64,000 bases of DNA from Bacteroidota bacterium (GCA_023417785.1 JAEZEH010000098.1:26748-90747), one strand, 5' to 3'; positions 1-9,021 are shown, numbered from the stretch's first letter. Notes: generated by a model not told the origin, from the letters alone. Numbers and translations are program-made.

Positions 1-2683
1 CGGTAAACTCCAAAGAGCTCGTCGTAGCACATCCGGTTAGCTGGCTTACGGCGGCGAATGTAAACTGGGCGCCAGATGTCACTGTTACATTCGTCACCGG
101 GTTATTGAGTTCGTCGTACCAGGTTACAATCAGGTCGGCATTACCGCCGGTGATCTCTGCATTCATGGACGTGAGGTTAACGTTTGCGCTACCTGACCCA
201 AAGCTGGATTCACAAAACTCCCCCGAAGGCATAGTAATGTCCGGGTGGACCGTTTCTTCAATTATTGTTACGGTGGATGGTGCCGAAATGCAACCTGTAG
301 GAAGATATCGTGCGATCACCGTGTAAGGTCCCGCAGGCAGGGCAACGCGATCTGGCCCGGCGCCCGGAACGAGATCTCCATCAGTATCGGGACCGTTATA
401 CCAGGTAAAAGCGTAGTCGCCTAAAGGACCGACCGGTGCCTGTACCACGGCTGAAAGACCTCCGTTTGGAATCTGACAATGTGTGTTAGCCGTTGAAGAA
501 GTCAGGATAACCGGAACCTGGATGTTATCTGGAATTGTCGTCGTTGCTGCGTAACTGGAACACCCCGTGACGTTACTTGTAACGAGTGCATTGTACTCTC
601 CCGCCGCAATGTTATCCAGCATTGGTCCGGTAATGCCCAGATCCACAAACGCATTATCATACCAGTTCACTGTATAATTTGTCAGGCCTTCGCCGTTCAC
701 ATCTGTGACGAGGGCCGCTCCATTTGGCGTACCATCACAAACCGTGTTGGGTGACGCATCCGTTACAATTGCCTGTGGCCCTGCGTCTATGGTAATAGTT
801 GCCATGGCTGGGAGGCTTTCGCATCCGCCGGAGGATTGCGTTATAAACCGGGTGAACACCTGGCTTGTTAATGATGAAATCGCAAGATCCGGTCCCGTTG
901 CTGTTGTCAGGCCGTTTATCAAACCCAATTCGTTGGTCATTGCCGCATCTGTAAACCATTTCAAAGCAGTACCCGAGACGCTAACCAGAACACCGGATAC
1001 ATCGCTGTCGATACAGAAGACTTCGCCGGCCGGATAGGCAATAACCGGTGCAGCGGGTGTGGCCAGCGATCCAACGGTCGCGATCACCGTATTGGCGGTC
1101 AGACCGTCAATAGCTCCTGTTCCGCCCGAGCGAATCAGGTTCACATCAGGATTGGCCGAATTGTCGGAAGTTATCTGAAGACCGGAAATAGCAAGCTCAT
1201 CCAACTGCGTTTGCGCGGCAACAGAGTAGGTGACCGTCACTGTTGTCGAAGTCACGCTAATTGACGAAGCCGTGACATTTCTACCTGGTGTATGCATTAC
1301 TGTCCCGGCGGACGGATTAAACGCATAACCACTTGCTGACAGGGTAAAGACCAATGTTTGGTTAGTCCCGGATTTAAAATTCGTAACATGCGTTTCGGTT
1401 ATTGTGATCGTTGCGAGAGTTGAGTATGTAGCCACACACGCTCCATTAGCCGCCACAGGTACGACCACGCCGGGAATCGTTTGCAACCGCCACCCGGAAT
1501 TTGTAATGATGCCGGTAAAGTTGTTACCTGAAAGGTCGCTGAACACACGGTTTCCGATAAGGACGTAATAGGTTTCATCTGGATCAAGTACACCAGTTCC
1601 GGTTATGGTAGCTACACTACCGGCGATAGAGATATTTGGTGAACTGCGGTCCAGGGTCTGAACCACTGCATTATCACTTAACCTTAGAATGCGGATACTC
1701 ACATCGTTGCCCACACCCGGCGCTGGAGAAATCTTTATGTTTTCGTCGAAGGTCAGCGACAACGCAGGCGTTGTGGAGATATTCAATGCGTTGTTAACGG
1801 GACTCAGGGCAATGAATACCGGCGGTGTATGGTCTTCGACAATATCAAAATAGATATCCCCTGCCCCAGCCAGGTCCAGAACCTTAGTCGGTGAACCGGT
1901 ACCGTCGATGTCTATCGAATAGATCCCATCATTTGAACGGGAATAATAAATTTTTCCAAATTGCGGATAAGCCTGAACGCATAAGATCCTGGGATGGCCG
2001 AGGGTATAAAGACGCACCAATGCACCACCGTCCAGATCGAGTCGGTAAATGTCGTAACCGCTATTCTCGTCCACGATATACAGATCGTTGTTAATCCGGT
2101 CATGGGAGATATCTATCGGCATCGTCAGCGACTCCATTTGGGTCATTGAGCCGCCTGAAAAGCCAGTGCGGTAAATCGCACCATCAGAACTGTTTGCAAG
2201 GTACAGGTACTCGTTATCATCATCGACCGCGACTGAGTAAAATACATCGGAGTCATATGGTCCCAGGGGCAGCGCGCTATTCGGGCCTCCAATCGTTGAA
2301 AACGTGAAGACTCCTTCCACTTCATCGATTCCCGTGGCGAAGACAACGCCTGCGTTATCCGAGAAGGAGAAATCATAATAGCCGGCCATCGCACCGGTCG
2401 AGACAAGGGTTGAGATAGGCGCGCCGGTGGTGAGGTTGGCTATCAGAATGTCCTCCACACTGTGATTATGGTAATAGAGCCTGTTATTGATCTGATCAAC
2501 TTCTACATTGCGGGGATTGCTTAATCCGGTGACAAAATTTGCAGGATTCGTTATTGATGCTGGGGTGAGATTTCCGGACCGGATTCTGTTATTCGCCTCC
2601 TCAGACCAAATAACTCGCTGAGCGGATACACTTTGGAGGAAAAAAAATGCAGGGAAGAAAACAAGCAGGAATGCTCTTTTCAT
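1..2683 (-). CDS. Secreted beta-propeller / Ig-like / SprB-repeat surface protein (5' part, runs off the window)
   Basis: The reading frame is open from the ATG at 2681-2683 to the left edge, giving 894 codons without a stop; the C-terminus lies outside. Residues 1-22 form a signal peptide (basic MKR, hydrophobic core, cleavage near SVSAQ). Residues 21-280 contain repeated short segments of the type LYYHNHS, YLYLANSSDG and IYSIDIDG, typical of NHL/YWTD-like beta-propellers. Residues 283-402 resemble a bacterial Ig-like Big_5 domain (LSPVNNALNIS and LTFDENI). Beyond about 560, repeats with WYDN/WYNG, a GxY near the end and paired Cys resemble SprB/gliding adhesin repeats. I infer an extracellular adhesin-like protein, probably exported by T9SS, though the sorting domain is not visible. 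It is divergent from pgi, with a 137-bp gap containing an inverted repeat. No enzymatic role can be assigned. Confidence 0.8.
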   Translation of the reverse strand, partial: MKRAFLLVFFPAFFFLQSVSAQRVIWSEEANNRIRSGNLTPASITNPANFVTGLSNPRNVEVDQINNRLYYHNHSVEDILIANLTTGAPISTLVSTGAMAGYYDFSFSDNAGVVFATGIDEVEGVFTFSTIGGPNSALPLGPYDSDVFYSVAVDDDNEYLYLANSSDGAIYRTGFSGGSMTQMESLTMPIDISHDRINNDLYIVDENSGYDIYRLDLDGGALVRLYTLGHPRILCVQAYPQFGKIYYSRSNDGIYSIDIDGTGSPTKVLDLAGAGDIYFDIVEDHTPPVFIALSPVNNALNISTTPALSLTFDENIKISPAPGVGNDVSIRILRLSDNAVVQTLDRSSPNISIAGSVATITGTGVLDPDETYYVLIGNRVFSDLSGNNFTGIITNSGWRLQTIPGVVVPVAANGACVATYSTLATITITETHVTNFKSGTNQTLVFTLSASGYAFNPSAGTVMHTPGRNVTASSISVTSTTVTVTYSVAAQTQLDELAISGLQITSDNSANPDVNLIRSGGTGAIDGLTANTVIATVGSLATPAAPVIAYPAGEVFCIDSDVSGVLVSVSGTALKWFTDAAMTNELGLINGLTTATGPDLAISSLTSQVFTRFITQSSGGCESLPAMATITIDAGPQAIVTDASPNTVCDGTPNGAALVTDVNGEGLTNYTVNWYDNAFVDLGITGPMLDNIAAGEYNALVTSNVTGCSSYAATTTIPDNIQVPVILTSSTANTHCQIPNGGLSAVVQAPVGPLGDYAFTWYNGPDTDGDLVPGAGPDRVALPAGPYTVIARYLPTGCISAPSTVTIIEETVHPDITMPSGEFCESSFGSGSANVNLTSMNAEITGGNADLIVTWYDELNNPVTNVTVTSGAQFTFAAVSQLTGCATTSSLEFT

Positions 2684-2707
2684 ATACGTAAGCGGTTAGG
2701 GCTAAAT

Positions 2708-2733
2708 GGGTTGCATGATTCACACTGCAACCC
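2708..2733. repeat. Perfect inverted repeat in the divergent promoter region
   Basis: GGGTTGCA (2708-2715), a 10-base spacer and TGCAACCC (2726-2733) form a perfect 8-bp stem. It lies 25 bp before the start of the surface-protein gene and 88 bp before pgi, in the only space between two divergent genes. It could be a regulator binding site or a leader hairpin of the minus-strand transcript. No T-run follows, so it is not an intrinsic terminator. Confidence 0.5.
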
Positions 2734-2820
2734 GCAAGGTAACCATTTATATTTAAACAGACGACTGATTTCAAGGTAATTCGATAAAAACTATATTCGC
2801 AACCGCAACGAATTTCACTT

Positions 2821-4485
2821 ATGCTACCGACACACAATCCCACCACCATGCCGAGTTGGGCTAAACTTGAGATGATGTTTTTAACCCTTCAGGCAACCCA
2901 CATGCGTGAGCTCTTCGCGGATGACCCTCAACGCTTCCAGAAGTATCACTTACAATTCGAAGACATTCTATTGGATTACTCCAAGAACGTGATCAACGAC
3001 GAGGTAATGAAAGAGCTGGTGAACCTGGCTCATGACGTCGAACTTCAGGAGGCTATAGAGGCCATGTTTCGTGGCGAAAAAATCAACCAGACTGAGAATC
3101 GCCCTGTCCTTCACGTAGCACTGCGGAACCGCTCCAACAAACCAATGCTGGTTGAAGGCGAGGATGTGATGCCTGACGTAAACAAAGTCCTCGACCAGAT
3201 AAGGGATTTTTCAGAAAGACTTATTAACGGGCAATGGAAAGGCTACTCCGGAAAGCCCATCACTGACATTGTCAACATAGGAATTGGCGGATCCGATCTC
3301 GGCCCCTACATGGTAACGGAGGCACTACGGCCATATTGGAAGAACATACGACCTCACTTCGTTTCAAATGTTGACGGCACACACCTCCATGAAACGGTAA
3401 AGGGTCTGGATCCGGAGACAACGCTTTTCATCATTGCGTCAAAAACGTTTACTACCCAGGAAACCATGACTAACGCAACCTCTGCACGCAACTGGTTCAT
3501 GGAAAGGACCGGCGGCAATGGCGAGGTGGCCAAACATTTTGTCGCTGTGTCGACCAATACGAAAGAGGTTACTGGATTCGGTATTTCCCCCGAGAATATG
3601 TTTGTATTCTGGGACTGGGTCGGCGGCCGTTATTCGCTCTGGTCTTCTATCGGGCTATCGATCGCATGCACCGTTGGTTACGATAACTTTGTGAAGTTGC
3701 TGGAAGGCGCGCACGCTATGGACAATCATTTCAGAGAAACACCGATGGAGCGGAATATTCCGGTAGTGCTGGCGTTGATCGGGATCTGGTATAACAACTT
3801 TTTTGGAGCGGCCTCCGAGGCGATTCTTCCCTATGACCAGTATCTGCATCGTTTCGCCGCTTATTTTCAGCAAGGCAACATGGAAAGCAACGGGAAGTTT
3901 ACGGATCGCACCGGAAATCCGGTAACTTACCAGACCGGTCCGATTATCTGGGGCGAACCGGGCACAAATGGTCAGCACGCCTTTTATCAGCTGATCCATC
4001 AGGGAACGAAACTGATCCCGTGCGACTTCATTGCTCCGGCTGTTTCGCATAACCCTTCAGCCGATCATCACGAAAAGTTATTGTCTAACTTCTTCGCGCA
4101 GACTGAAGCGCTGATGACGGGGAAGACGGCGGATGAGGTGGAGGCCGAACTGGCACATGCCGGAATGAACAAAGATCAAATCGCTTTCCACACACCTTTC
4201 AGGGTGTTTGAAGGCAACCGTCCCAGCAACAGTATATTGTTCGAGCAACTTACACCGCGTACACTGGGAAGTCTTATCGCGATGTACGAACATAAGATCT
4301 TCGCGCAGGGCATTATCTGGAACATCTTCAGCTTCGACCAGTGGGGTGTCGAGCTGGGGAAAGTCCTTGCGAAAAAAATTCTGCCTGAATTGGAAAACGG
4401 GGACGAAATTGACTCGCACGACGCGTCGACAAATGGCTTAATTAATTATTTCAAACGTTTGAAATTCAATAGATTAAATAAATAA
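2821..4485 (+). CDS. pgi: Glucose-6-phosphate isomerase
   Basis: This cytoplasmic enzyme interconverts glucose-6-phosphate and fructose-6-phosphate. At 554 residues it has the length of the long bacterial/eukaryotic-type Pgi. Visible motifs are the phosphate-binding GIGGSDLGP near residue 155, the first PGI signature around DWVGGRYSLWSSIGLSIA (about 262-279), the catalytic Glu in QGNMESNGK (about 350), the His-containing GTNGQHAFYQLIHQG (about 381-395), and the second signature QGIIWNIFSFDQWGVELGK (about 500-518) with its Lys. The ATG at 2821 is followed by the usual LPTHNPTT-like N-terminus, so the start is secure. It is the first gene of a plus-strand glycolytic trio with pfkA 47 bp downstream. 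Its last codons contain an 18-bp palindrome that may be an operator for the next gene. Confidence 0.97.
   Translation: MLPTHNPTTMPSWAKLEMMFLTLQATHMRELFADDPQRFQKYHLQFEDILLDYSKNVINDEVMKELVNLAHDVELQEAIEAMFRGEKINQTENRPVLHVALRNRSNKPMLVEGEDVMPDVNKVLDQIRDFSERLINGQWKGYSGKPITDIVNIGIGGSDLGPYMVTEALRPYWKNIRPHFVSNVDGTHLHETVKGLDPETTLFIIASKTFTTQETMTNATSARNWFMERTGGNGEVAKHFVAVSTNTKEVTGFGISPENMFVFWDWVGGRYSLWSSIGLSIACTVGYDNFVKLLEGAHAMDNHFRETPMERNIPVVLALIGIWYNNFFGAASEAILPYDQYLHRFAAYFQQGNMESNGKFTDRTGNPVTYQTGPIIWGEPGTNGQHAFYQLIHQGTKLIPCDFIAPAVSHNPSADHHEKLLSNFFAQTEALMTGKTADEVEAELAHAGMNKDQIAFHTPFRVFEGNRPSNSILFEQLTPRTLGSLIAMYEHKIFAQGIIWNIFSFDQWGVELGKVLAKKILPELENGDEIDSHDASTNGLINYFKRLKFNRLNK
4448..4465. promoter_or_regulatory. 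18-bp perfect palindrome, possible LacI/PurR-type operator
   Basis: ATTTCAAACGTTTGAAAT is a perfect 18-bp palindrome with a central CG. Its core CAAACGTTTG is shared with the E. coli PurR consensus, and LacI-family operators generally have a central CG step. It lies inside the last codons of pgi, about 20 bp before a candidate pfkA promoter and 68 bp before the pfkA ATG. The sequence is seen directly; the regulatory role is inference, and a chance palindrome in coding sequence is possible. Confidence 0.35.
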
Positions 4486-4515
4486 TTGGAAACTAAACTT
4501 CGTCCATTAATTTTG
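4485..4515 (+). promoter_or_regulatory. Candidate Bacteroidota promoter for pfkA
   Basis: TAATTTTG at 4508-4515 matches the Bacteroidota -7 consensus TAnnTTTG. ATTG at 4485-4488, 19 bp upstream, matches three of four bases of the -33 TTTG box. Transcription would begin near 4522, giving a leader of only about 11 bases before the ATG at 4533. Confidence 0.35.
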
Positions 4516-4532
4516 GTGGATTTTGCTAAATA

Positions 4533-5516
4533 ATGAGTAATACGATTCAGAAAATCGGTGTATTTACATCGGGTGGAGACGCCCCCGGAATGAACGCCGC
4601 TATACGTGCCGTGGTTCGTGCCTGTACCTACTACAAGAAAGAGTGTTATGGCATCATGCGGGGATATGAAGGCATGATTGAGGGTGACCTTGTAAAACTG
4701 GGTGCGCGCTCCGTCGGCAACATTTTACAGCGTGGCGGTACGATTCTGAAATCTGCGCGAAGCAAGGAATTTCGCACACCGGAAGGTCGCCAGAAGGCGT
4801 ATGAAAAATTGATGAAGGATGGCATTAACGCATTGGTGGCGATCGGTGGTGATGGTACCTTCACCGGTCTTCACACTTTTTATAAAGAATTTGGAATCCC
4901 TTCAGTTTGCATTCCCGGAACGATCGATAATGATCTGAATGGAACAGATTATACCATAGGCTACGATACGGCTACGAACACCGCGGTGGAAGCGATTGAT
5001 AAGATTCGCGACACGGCGCTATCACACAACCGCTTGTTCTTTATTGAAGTCATGGGGCGTCATTCGGGCTACATCGCTATTAACAGCGGTATTGCCGGAG
5101 GCGCCGGTGCGATCATCATCCCCGAGGAAAACATGAGCTTCGAAGACCTTTGGAAATTCCTCGGCGCCGGTGAAAAGACGAACAAGAAATCAAACCTCGT
5201 CGTTGTTGCCGAGGGTTCTAAAATCGGCGACGCTCACACGCTGGCAAAAATGATAGCGGAACGCACCGATTACTATGACATTAAGGTTACGGTGCTCGGT
5301 CATCTGCAACGGGGCGGCGCACCGACTTATTTTGATCGCGTACTGGCCAGTAGAATGGGCGTTGCAGCGGTCGAAGGATTACTCGACGGAAAAACTGCCG
5401 TTATGGTGGGGCTCCGGGAAAACAAAATCGTTTACAATGATTTCGAGACAATTATCAGCAAGCATCATGAAATCGACGAGGAGTCGCTGCGTTTAGCGAA
5501 GATCCTTTCGATCTAA
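4533..5516 (+). CDS. pfkA: ATP-dependent 6-phosphofructokinase
   Basis: The product phosphorylates fructose-6-phosphate to fructose-1,6-bisphosphate, the committed step of glycolysis. Its 327 residues match the short bacterial PfkA type. The N-terminal nucleotide loop TSGGDAPGMNAAIRA (about 12-26), GGDGT (about 106-110), the catalytic loop PGTIDNDLNGTDYTIGYDTA (about 129-148) with the base Asp, and MGRHSGYIA (about 174-182) are all intact, as is GHLQRGGAPTYFDR near 250, which belongs to the fructose-phosphate site. The start ATG follows pgi by 47 bp; the two may be co-transcribed, although a promoter-like sequence lies in the gap. The ROK kinase follows 63 bp downstream. Confidence 0.97.
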   Translation: MSNTIQKIGVFTSGGDAPGMNAAIRAVVRACTYYKKECYGIMRGYEGMIEGDLVKLGARSVGNILQRGGTILKSARSKEFRTPEGRQKAYEKLMKDGINALVAIGGDGTFTGLHTFYKEFGIPSVCIPGTIDNDLNGTDYTIGYDTATNTAVEAIDKIRDTALSHNRLFFIEVMGRHSGYIAINSGIAGGAGAIIIPEENMSFEDLWKFLGAGEKTNKKSNLVVVAEGSKIGDAHTLAKMIAERTDYYDIKVTVLGHLQRGGAPTYFDRVLASRMGVAAVEGLLDGKTAVMVGLRENKIVYNDFETIISKHHEIDEESLRLAKILSI

Positions 5517-5579
5517 AATTTCTAATGACGTGAAACAAAGGGAGCCGTACCAACGGTTCAAGTATACAAACCCAAACAT

Positions 5580-6563
5580 ATGAAAGAACTTACCATTGGC
5601 ATTGACATCGGGGGGACGAACACGAAATACGGCATAGTTGACCGGGCCGGTAATGTTATTTTTCAGGGCAGCATATCCACCACGGAGTACGAGGAGTTCA
5701 GAGATTACTTCAATGCTTTGTCAAATGCGCTCCGTGAAGCCATCGCTACCATTCCTTTCGCGCATAAGGTAATTGGAATCGGTGTGGGGGCAGCCAATGG
5801 AAACTACTACAAGGGTACCATTGAGCGGGCTACGAACCTGAAATGGAAGGGTATCATCCCGTTGGCTGAAATGTTCAGGGAAGAGTTTGACATTCCGGCA
5901 ATTATAACCAATGATGCCAACGCGGCTGCTGTAGGCGAAATGGTCTACGGATCGGCAAAAGGGATGAAGGATTTTGTCGTGATAACTTTAGGCACGGGCC
6001 TGGGCAGTGGCTTTGTTTGCAACGGGGTTCTTTTGAACGGAAAGCATGGCATCGCGGGAGAGGTCGGGCATACCTCTGTAAACCCTGCAGGTCGCTTTTG
6101 CAACTGCGGTAAGAGGGGATGTCTCGAAACATACGTATCCGCTACAGGTATCAAGCGAACCGTTTACAAGCTTCTCGCAGATCACCTCGATCCGAGCGAA
6201 TTACGCGGTATCAGCTTTGACAATCTCACTACTAAAATGATCGCTGAATGCGCGGTGCGCGGCGACGTTGTAGCACTTGCGGCCTTTGAGTATACCGGTC
6301 GAATCCTCGGCATGAAACTCGCCGAAACCATAGTGCATACTGATCCTGAAGCGATCTTTCTCTTCGGTGGCTTGTCACTTGCTGGTGACCTAATCTTCAA
6401 ACCAACGATCAAGCACATGGAAGCTAACCTGATGCCCTTATTCCGCGGAAAGATAAAAGTACTTCCTTCAGGGCTGCAGAATCAGGCCGCCCCTATCCTT
6501 GGCGCGAGCAGTCTGGCCTGGAATTACCTTGACAACAAGCAATTGAAAGAAGTCTCCGCCTAA
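5580..6563 (+). CDS. ROK-family glucokinase
   Basis: This 327-residue ROK sugar kinase most likely phosphorylates glucose in the cytoplasm. The phosphate-binding DIGGTNTKYG (residues 9-18), the catalytic Asp in NDANAAAVGE (about 104-113), the second phosphate loop LGTGLGSG (about 138-145) and the zinc motif GHTSVNPAG...CNCGKRGCLE (about 162-182) are all present. ROK members also act on N-acetylmannosamine, fructose or allose, but the placement directly after pgi and pfkA favours glucose. The ATG at 5580 fits the family N-terminus exactly. The stop overlaps the stop of the convergent HTTM gene by 4 bp (6560-6563), leaving no room for a terminator between them. Confidence 0.9.
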   Translation: MKELTIGIDIGGTNTKYGIVDRAGNVIFQGSISTTEYEEFRDYFNALSNALREAIATIPFAHKVIGIGVGAANGNYYKGTIERATNLKWKGIIPLAEMFREEFDIPAIITNDANAAAVGEMVYGSAKGMKDFVVITLGTGLGSGFVCNGVLLNGKHGIAGEVGHTSVNPAGRFCNCGKRGCLETYVSATGIKRTVYKLLADHLDPSELRGISFDNLTTKMIAECAVRGDVVALAAFEYTGRILGMKLAETIVHTDPEAIFLFGGLSLAGDLIFKPTIKHMEANLMPLFRGKIKVLPSGLQNQAAPILGASSLAWNYLDNKQLKEVSA

Positions 6564-7444
6564 AGGCCTGGTCGCTTGAATAGTCGCGACCACAAACTCC
6601 GAATGAGCCCGAAGTCCTTATCCTTCATGAAGATCGGATAAGCCGCAACCATTGTCCAGGCAAAGTCGGGAAGGCCAAGCATCAGCCATATGACCATGTG
6701 AAAGAACAGGCCTGCAATAAGTGCGGGTAGCCGCGTTCGCTCGAAGCAAACCAGAGGGATAAAAAAAAGCTCAAATAATATAGTGGCCCAGGACATAACA
6801 AACTGTGTGCTGCTGTGTTCCAATAACGGTGTGAAGATCGGATTGAACATTAGGTCGAGGTGAGCAATATATTCGAAGGCTATACCGGAACGCCATAATT
6901 CGCTTGTAATTTTATCCCACCCACTGATCAGATAAATTGTCAGTACCTGAATCTGAATCAGGACCCGAGATGTATTGTAAATCGCAGTACGAACAATAGA
7001 AAAGTACTCGCTCCCGGGCTGGGGCCACCTCGACAGTGGTATCATCAGTCCCGACAGAACAAGCAGGACAAAGTCAGCCCCATTGGTCGCGGGATAGCGC
7101 ACCTTAAAAAAGCTAAGTACTATCCAGAAGAAGAGTGCATTGATGATGTAGTTGGGCCGTGCGATCAGACCAATGACTAAGATCACAGTACTGAAGAAGA
7201 AAAAGTAATCGGGATAGTCAATAGCAACGATAGCTGGCCAGAGAACAATCTTCCCGATCAACGAACGTGGAAACGATGCAATAGAGTCATAAAAAAAAAC
7301 ATCGCTCACCATCCACAGCCTTATGAACCGAAATAGCGCAACCAGAAACATCGCTTTTATGAACAGCGTGGTTGCACGACGGTGCCGGAAGTCCCCAGTG
7401 AAGTAGCTTGCAAGGGAATCGATAAACGTTGCAAGTTTATTCAT
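6560..7444 (-). CDS. HTTM-domain integral membrane protein
   Basis: This 294-residue protein has about six to seven hydrophobic segments and the motif ISGWDKITSELWRSG (about 195-209). That motif is characteristic of the HTTM domain, related to vitamin-K-dependent gamma-carboxylase. The bacterial members have no established substrate. The in-frame TTG at 7456 is possible, but the ATG at 7444 (MNKLATF) is preferred. It overlaps the stop of the upstream gene by 8 bp, so the pair is translationally coupled. The 3' end is convergent with the ROK kinase. The family assignment rests on the motif and the membrane pattern; no function is proposed. Confidence 0.72.
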   Translation of the reverse strand: MNKLATFIDSLASYFTGDFRHRRATTLFIKAMFLVALFRFIRLWMVSDVFFYDSIASFPRSLIGKIVLWPAIVAIDYPDYFFFFSTVILVIGLIARPNYIINALFFWIVLSFFKVRYPATNGADFVLLVLSGLMIPLSRWPQPGSEYFSIVRTAIYNTSRVLIQIQVLTIYLISGWDKITSELWRSGIAFEYIAHLDLMFNPIFTPLLEHSSTQFVMSWATILFELFFIPLVCFERTRLPALIAGLFFHMVIWLMLGLPDFAWTMVAAYPIFMKDKDFGLIRSLWSRLFKRPGL

Positions 7445-7985
7445 CGGCCGGATCAAACTTCAGGTGAAATAACGTATCGGGTATGTGTTGCTTTAGCTCC
7501 GGTTTGTACCAGCGAACGATGTAGACCAAACTAAGAGAATCACTGTTGTGTATTTCGGGATGACGTGATTCGGTGTAGTAGCGAAGTCTCCTGAACTCAG
7601 CGGACTTTTGCCACCCGGCTTTGCCGACAAGACTGCGGGCGCTTTCGCGGATCCGGTCACGGATACTTAGTTCCTGGGATTTCCAGGGGTTGTTCAGGTA
7701 ACGCTGAACCAATGAATCGGTCATGTCGATATAGTGCCACTCTCCATTCTTGAGATAGCCTGAAACAATATGCTGAGATGCCTGAATGGCGTCTTCGCGA
7801 AAGAAGGGACCAATGTGAACAAAGTACTGGTAGCCTCGGGCAACTATCGACCTGCCCATCGGCCCCGGGGATGGAGAAAACGTTAGAAACAGAATTATCA
7901 CCATATGAATTATCAACGCCCCAGCTATCAGAACGGCAAGCACCTTCCTGAATATGAAATGCGGCGGCGATGGTTTCTCTTCCAC
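7437..7985 (-). CDS. Single-pass membrane protein paired with the HTTM protein
   Basis: This 182-residue protein has a cytoplasmic N-terminus (about 15 residues, basic FRK), one transmembrane segment at about 16-36 and a soluble domain facing the periplasm. That domain includes YFVHIGPFFREDAIQ and a C-terminal LVYIVRWYKPEL. The layout and the overlap with an HTTM gene recall the DUF5819-type partners found beside HTTM genes, but that match is by memory of context and is tentative. The only start between the upstream in-frame stop and the membrane segment is GTG at 7985. It is the first gene of the two-gene unit. I do not recognise a catalytic motif. Confidence 0.65.
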   Translation of the reverse strand: MEEKPSPPHFIFRKVLAVLIAGALIIHMVIILFLTFSPSPGPMGRSIVARGYQYFVHIGPFFREDAIQASQHIVSGYLKNGEWHYIDMTDSLVQRYLNNPWKSQELSIRDRIRESARSLVGKAGWQKSAEFRRLRYYTESRHPEIHNSDSLSLVYIVRWYKPELKQHIPDTLFHLKFDPADE

Positions 7986-8231
7986 TGATAGAAATGATTC
8001 CCCGTTTCAAAGGTACTGTTTTTATGAGTTTTTTCGCAACGCAGATCGCCGGCGAAGCCGGCACCCAGCTTACCTTCCACAGGACGATCCGGTGATGATG
8101 CGGATTCACGTTCGATTTGGTTGACATCCGATTTTTATGGCATCGCCCCGGTCAGACCGCTCAAGGAAAAACTGTAACACAATAAAACGCGTTTCGTTGG
8201 ATTGCTTTAGCATTCTAAATCAAGATTTTTG
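7986..8231. other. Divergent intergenic region with a GC-rich hairpin
   Basis: This 246-bp gap separates the HTTM-partner gene from the secreted protein at 8232. At 8048-8062 the hexamer GCCGGC occurs twice around GAA, able to form a compact GC-rich hairpin. AAACGCGTTT, a 10-bp palindrome, lies at about 8184-8193. Promoters for both divergent genes must be here, but no clear TAnnTTTG box was found. No gene was recognised in it. Confidence 0.45.
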
Positions 8232-8960
8232 ATGAAAACCATAAACCCACTCCTGCCGAAATTAGTCTTAACCCTGGTATGTTACTTTTGCATTCAACTG
8301 GCATTCGCACAGAAAACTGCATTCCTGTTCGACCTTTCTCATGGTCAGAATGCACGGATCGCAGAAGGCTGGAGGGATTCTCTTCTTGACAGCACCCGTC
8401 ACACCCTCATCACGAATCAAAGTCAATTGAATTCCGAAGTACTGAAGGGCACAAGCGTTTTAATTCTGTTTTCCCCTACAATGCCATTCTCGGGATCTGA
8501 AAAAGAAACCATCCATTCGTTCATTAAGGAAGGAGGATCCCTTCTCCTGATGTTTGACGAAGAAAGACGAACTCCGTTGAACGTCGGGGTGAACGATATC
8601 ATTTCGCCCTTTGGCGTTAAACTTACGGAAAACACTCCGGTACGGCATAACTGCGGAGCAATCGCCGAAGAAAGTATTATTTGTAGCGATCGTCGCGAGA
8701 TTCCTTATAGCGGGGGTCGTTCCATAAAAGGGGGCAATGTAATAAGCAAGGTTCATGATCATGGTGATTATGTCCACTCCGCCTTCGTAAGCCTGGAAGG
8801 AGGCGGTAAACTCGTGGTAATGAGTGACGCGATGGCTGCCCTCCTTATGGGTGAACCTGATGGAATTCGCTTCAGCGGTACAGGGCCTTCTGATTCAAAA
8901 TACTGGGGAAAAGACAGCGAAGTCTTTATGAAGGAAATTATCGCTTTTGTGGCTCAATGA
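8232..8960 (+). CDS. Secreted GATase-like (DUF4350-type) protein
   Basis: The 242-residue product has a signal peptide ending near LAFAQ (residue 27). Its mature part looks like a class-I-glutamine-amidotransferase-like fold: a strand with FLFDLSHGQ, VLILFSPTMPF, then FIKEGGSLLLMFDEER (about 97-112), and a C-terminal KLVVMSDAMAAL. DUF4350/ThuA-like proteins share this pattern of an openness-to-solvent loop after LILFSP. No catalytic Cys-His pair is obvious. The ATG at 8232 was chosen over the TTG one codon upstream. It stands alone on the plus strand, with the convergent GT2 stop 62 bp downstream. The function is unknown; a periplasmic binding or processing role is conceivable. Confidence 0.6.
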   Translation: MKTINPLLPKLVLTLVCYFCIQLAFAQKTAFLFDLSHGQNARIAEGWRDSLLDSTRHTLITNQSQLNSEVLKGTSVLILFSPTMPFSGSEKETIHSFIKEGGSLLLMFDEERRTPLNVGVNDIISPFGVKLTENTPVRHNCGAIAEESIICSDRREIPYSGGRSIKGGNVISKVHDHGDYVHSAFVSLEGGGKLVVMSDAMAALLMGEPDGIRFSGTGPSDSKYWGKDSEVFMKEIIAFVAQ

Positions 8961-9021
8961 GACGACCCGACCAATTGAGGCTTGGCGTCTTGCATTCACG
9001 ACTACGGTTTCAGTTTCCAAA

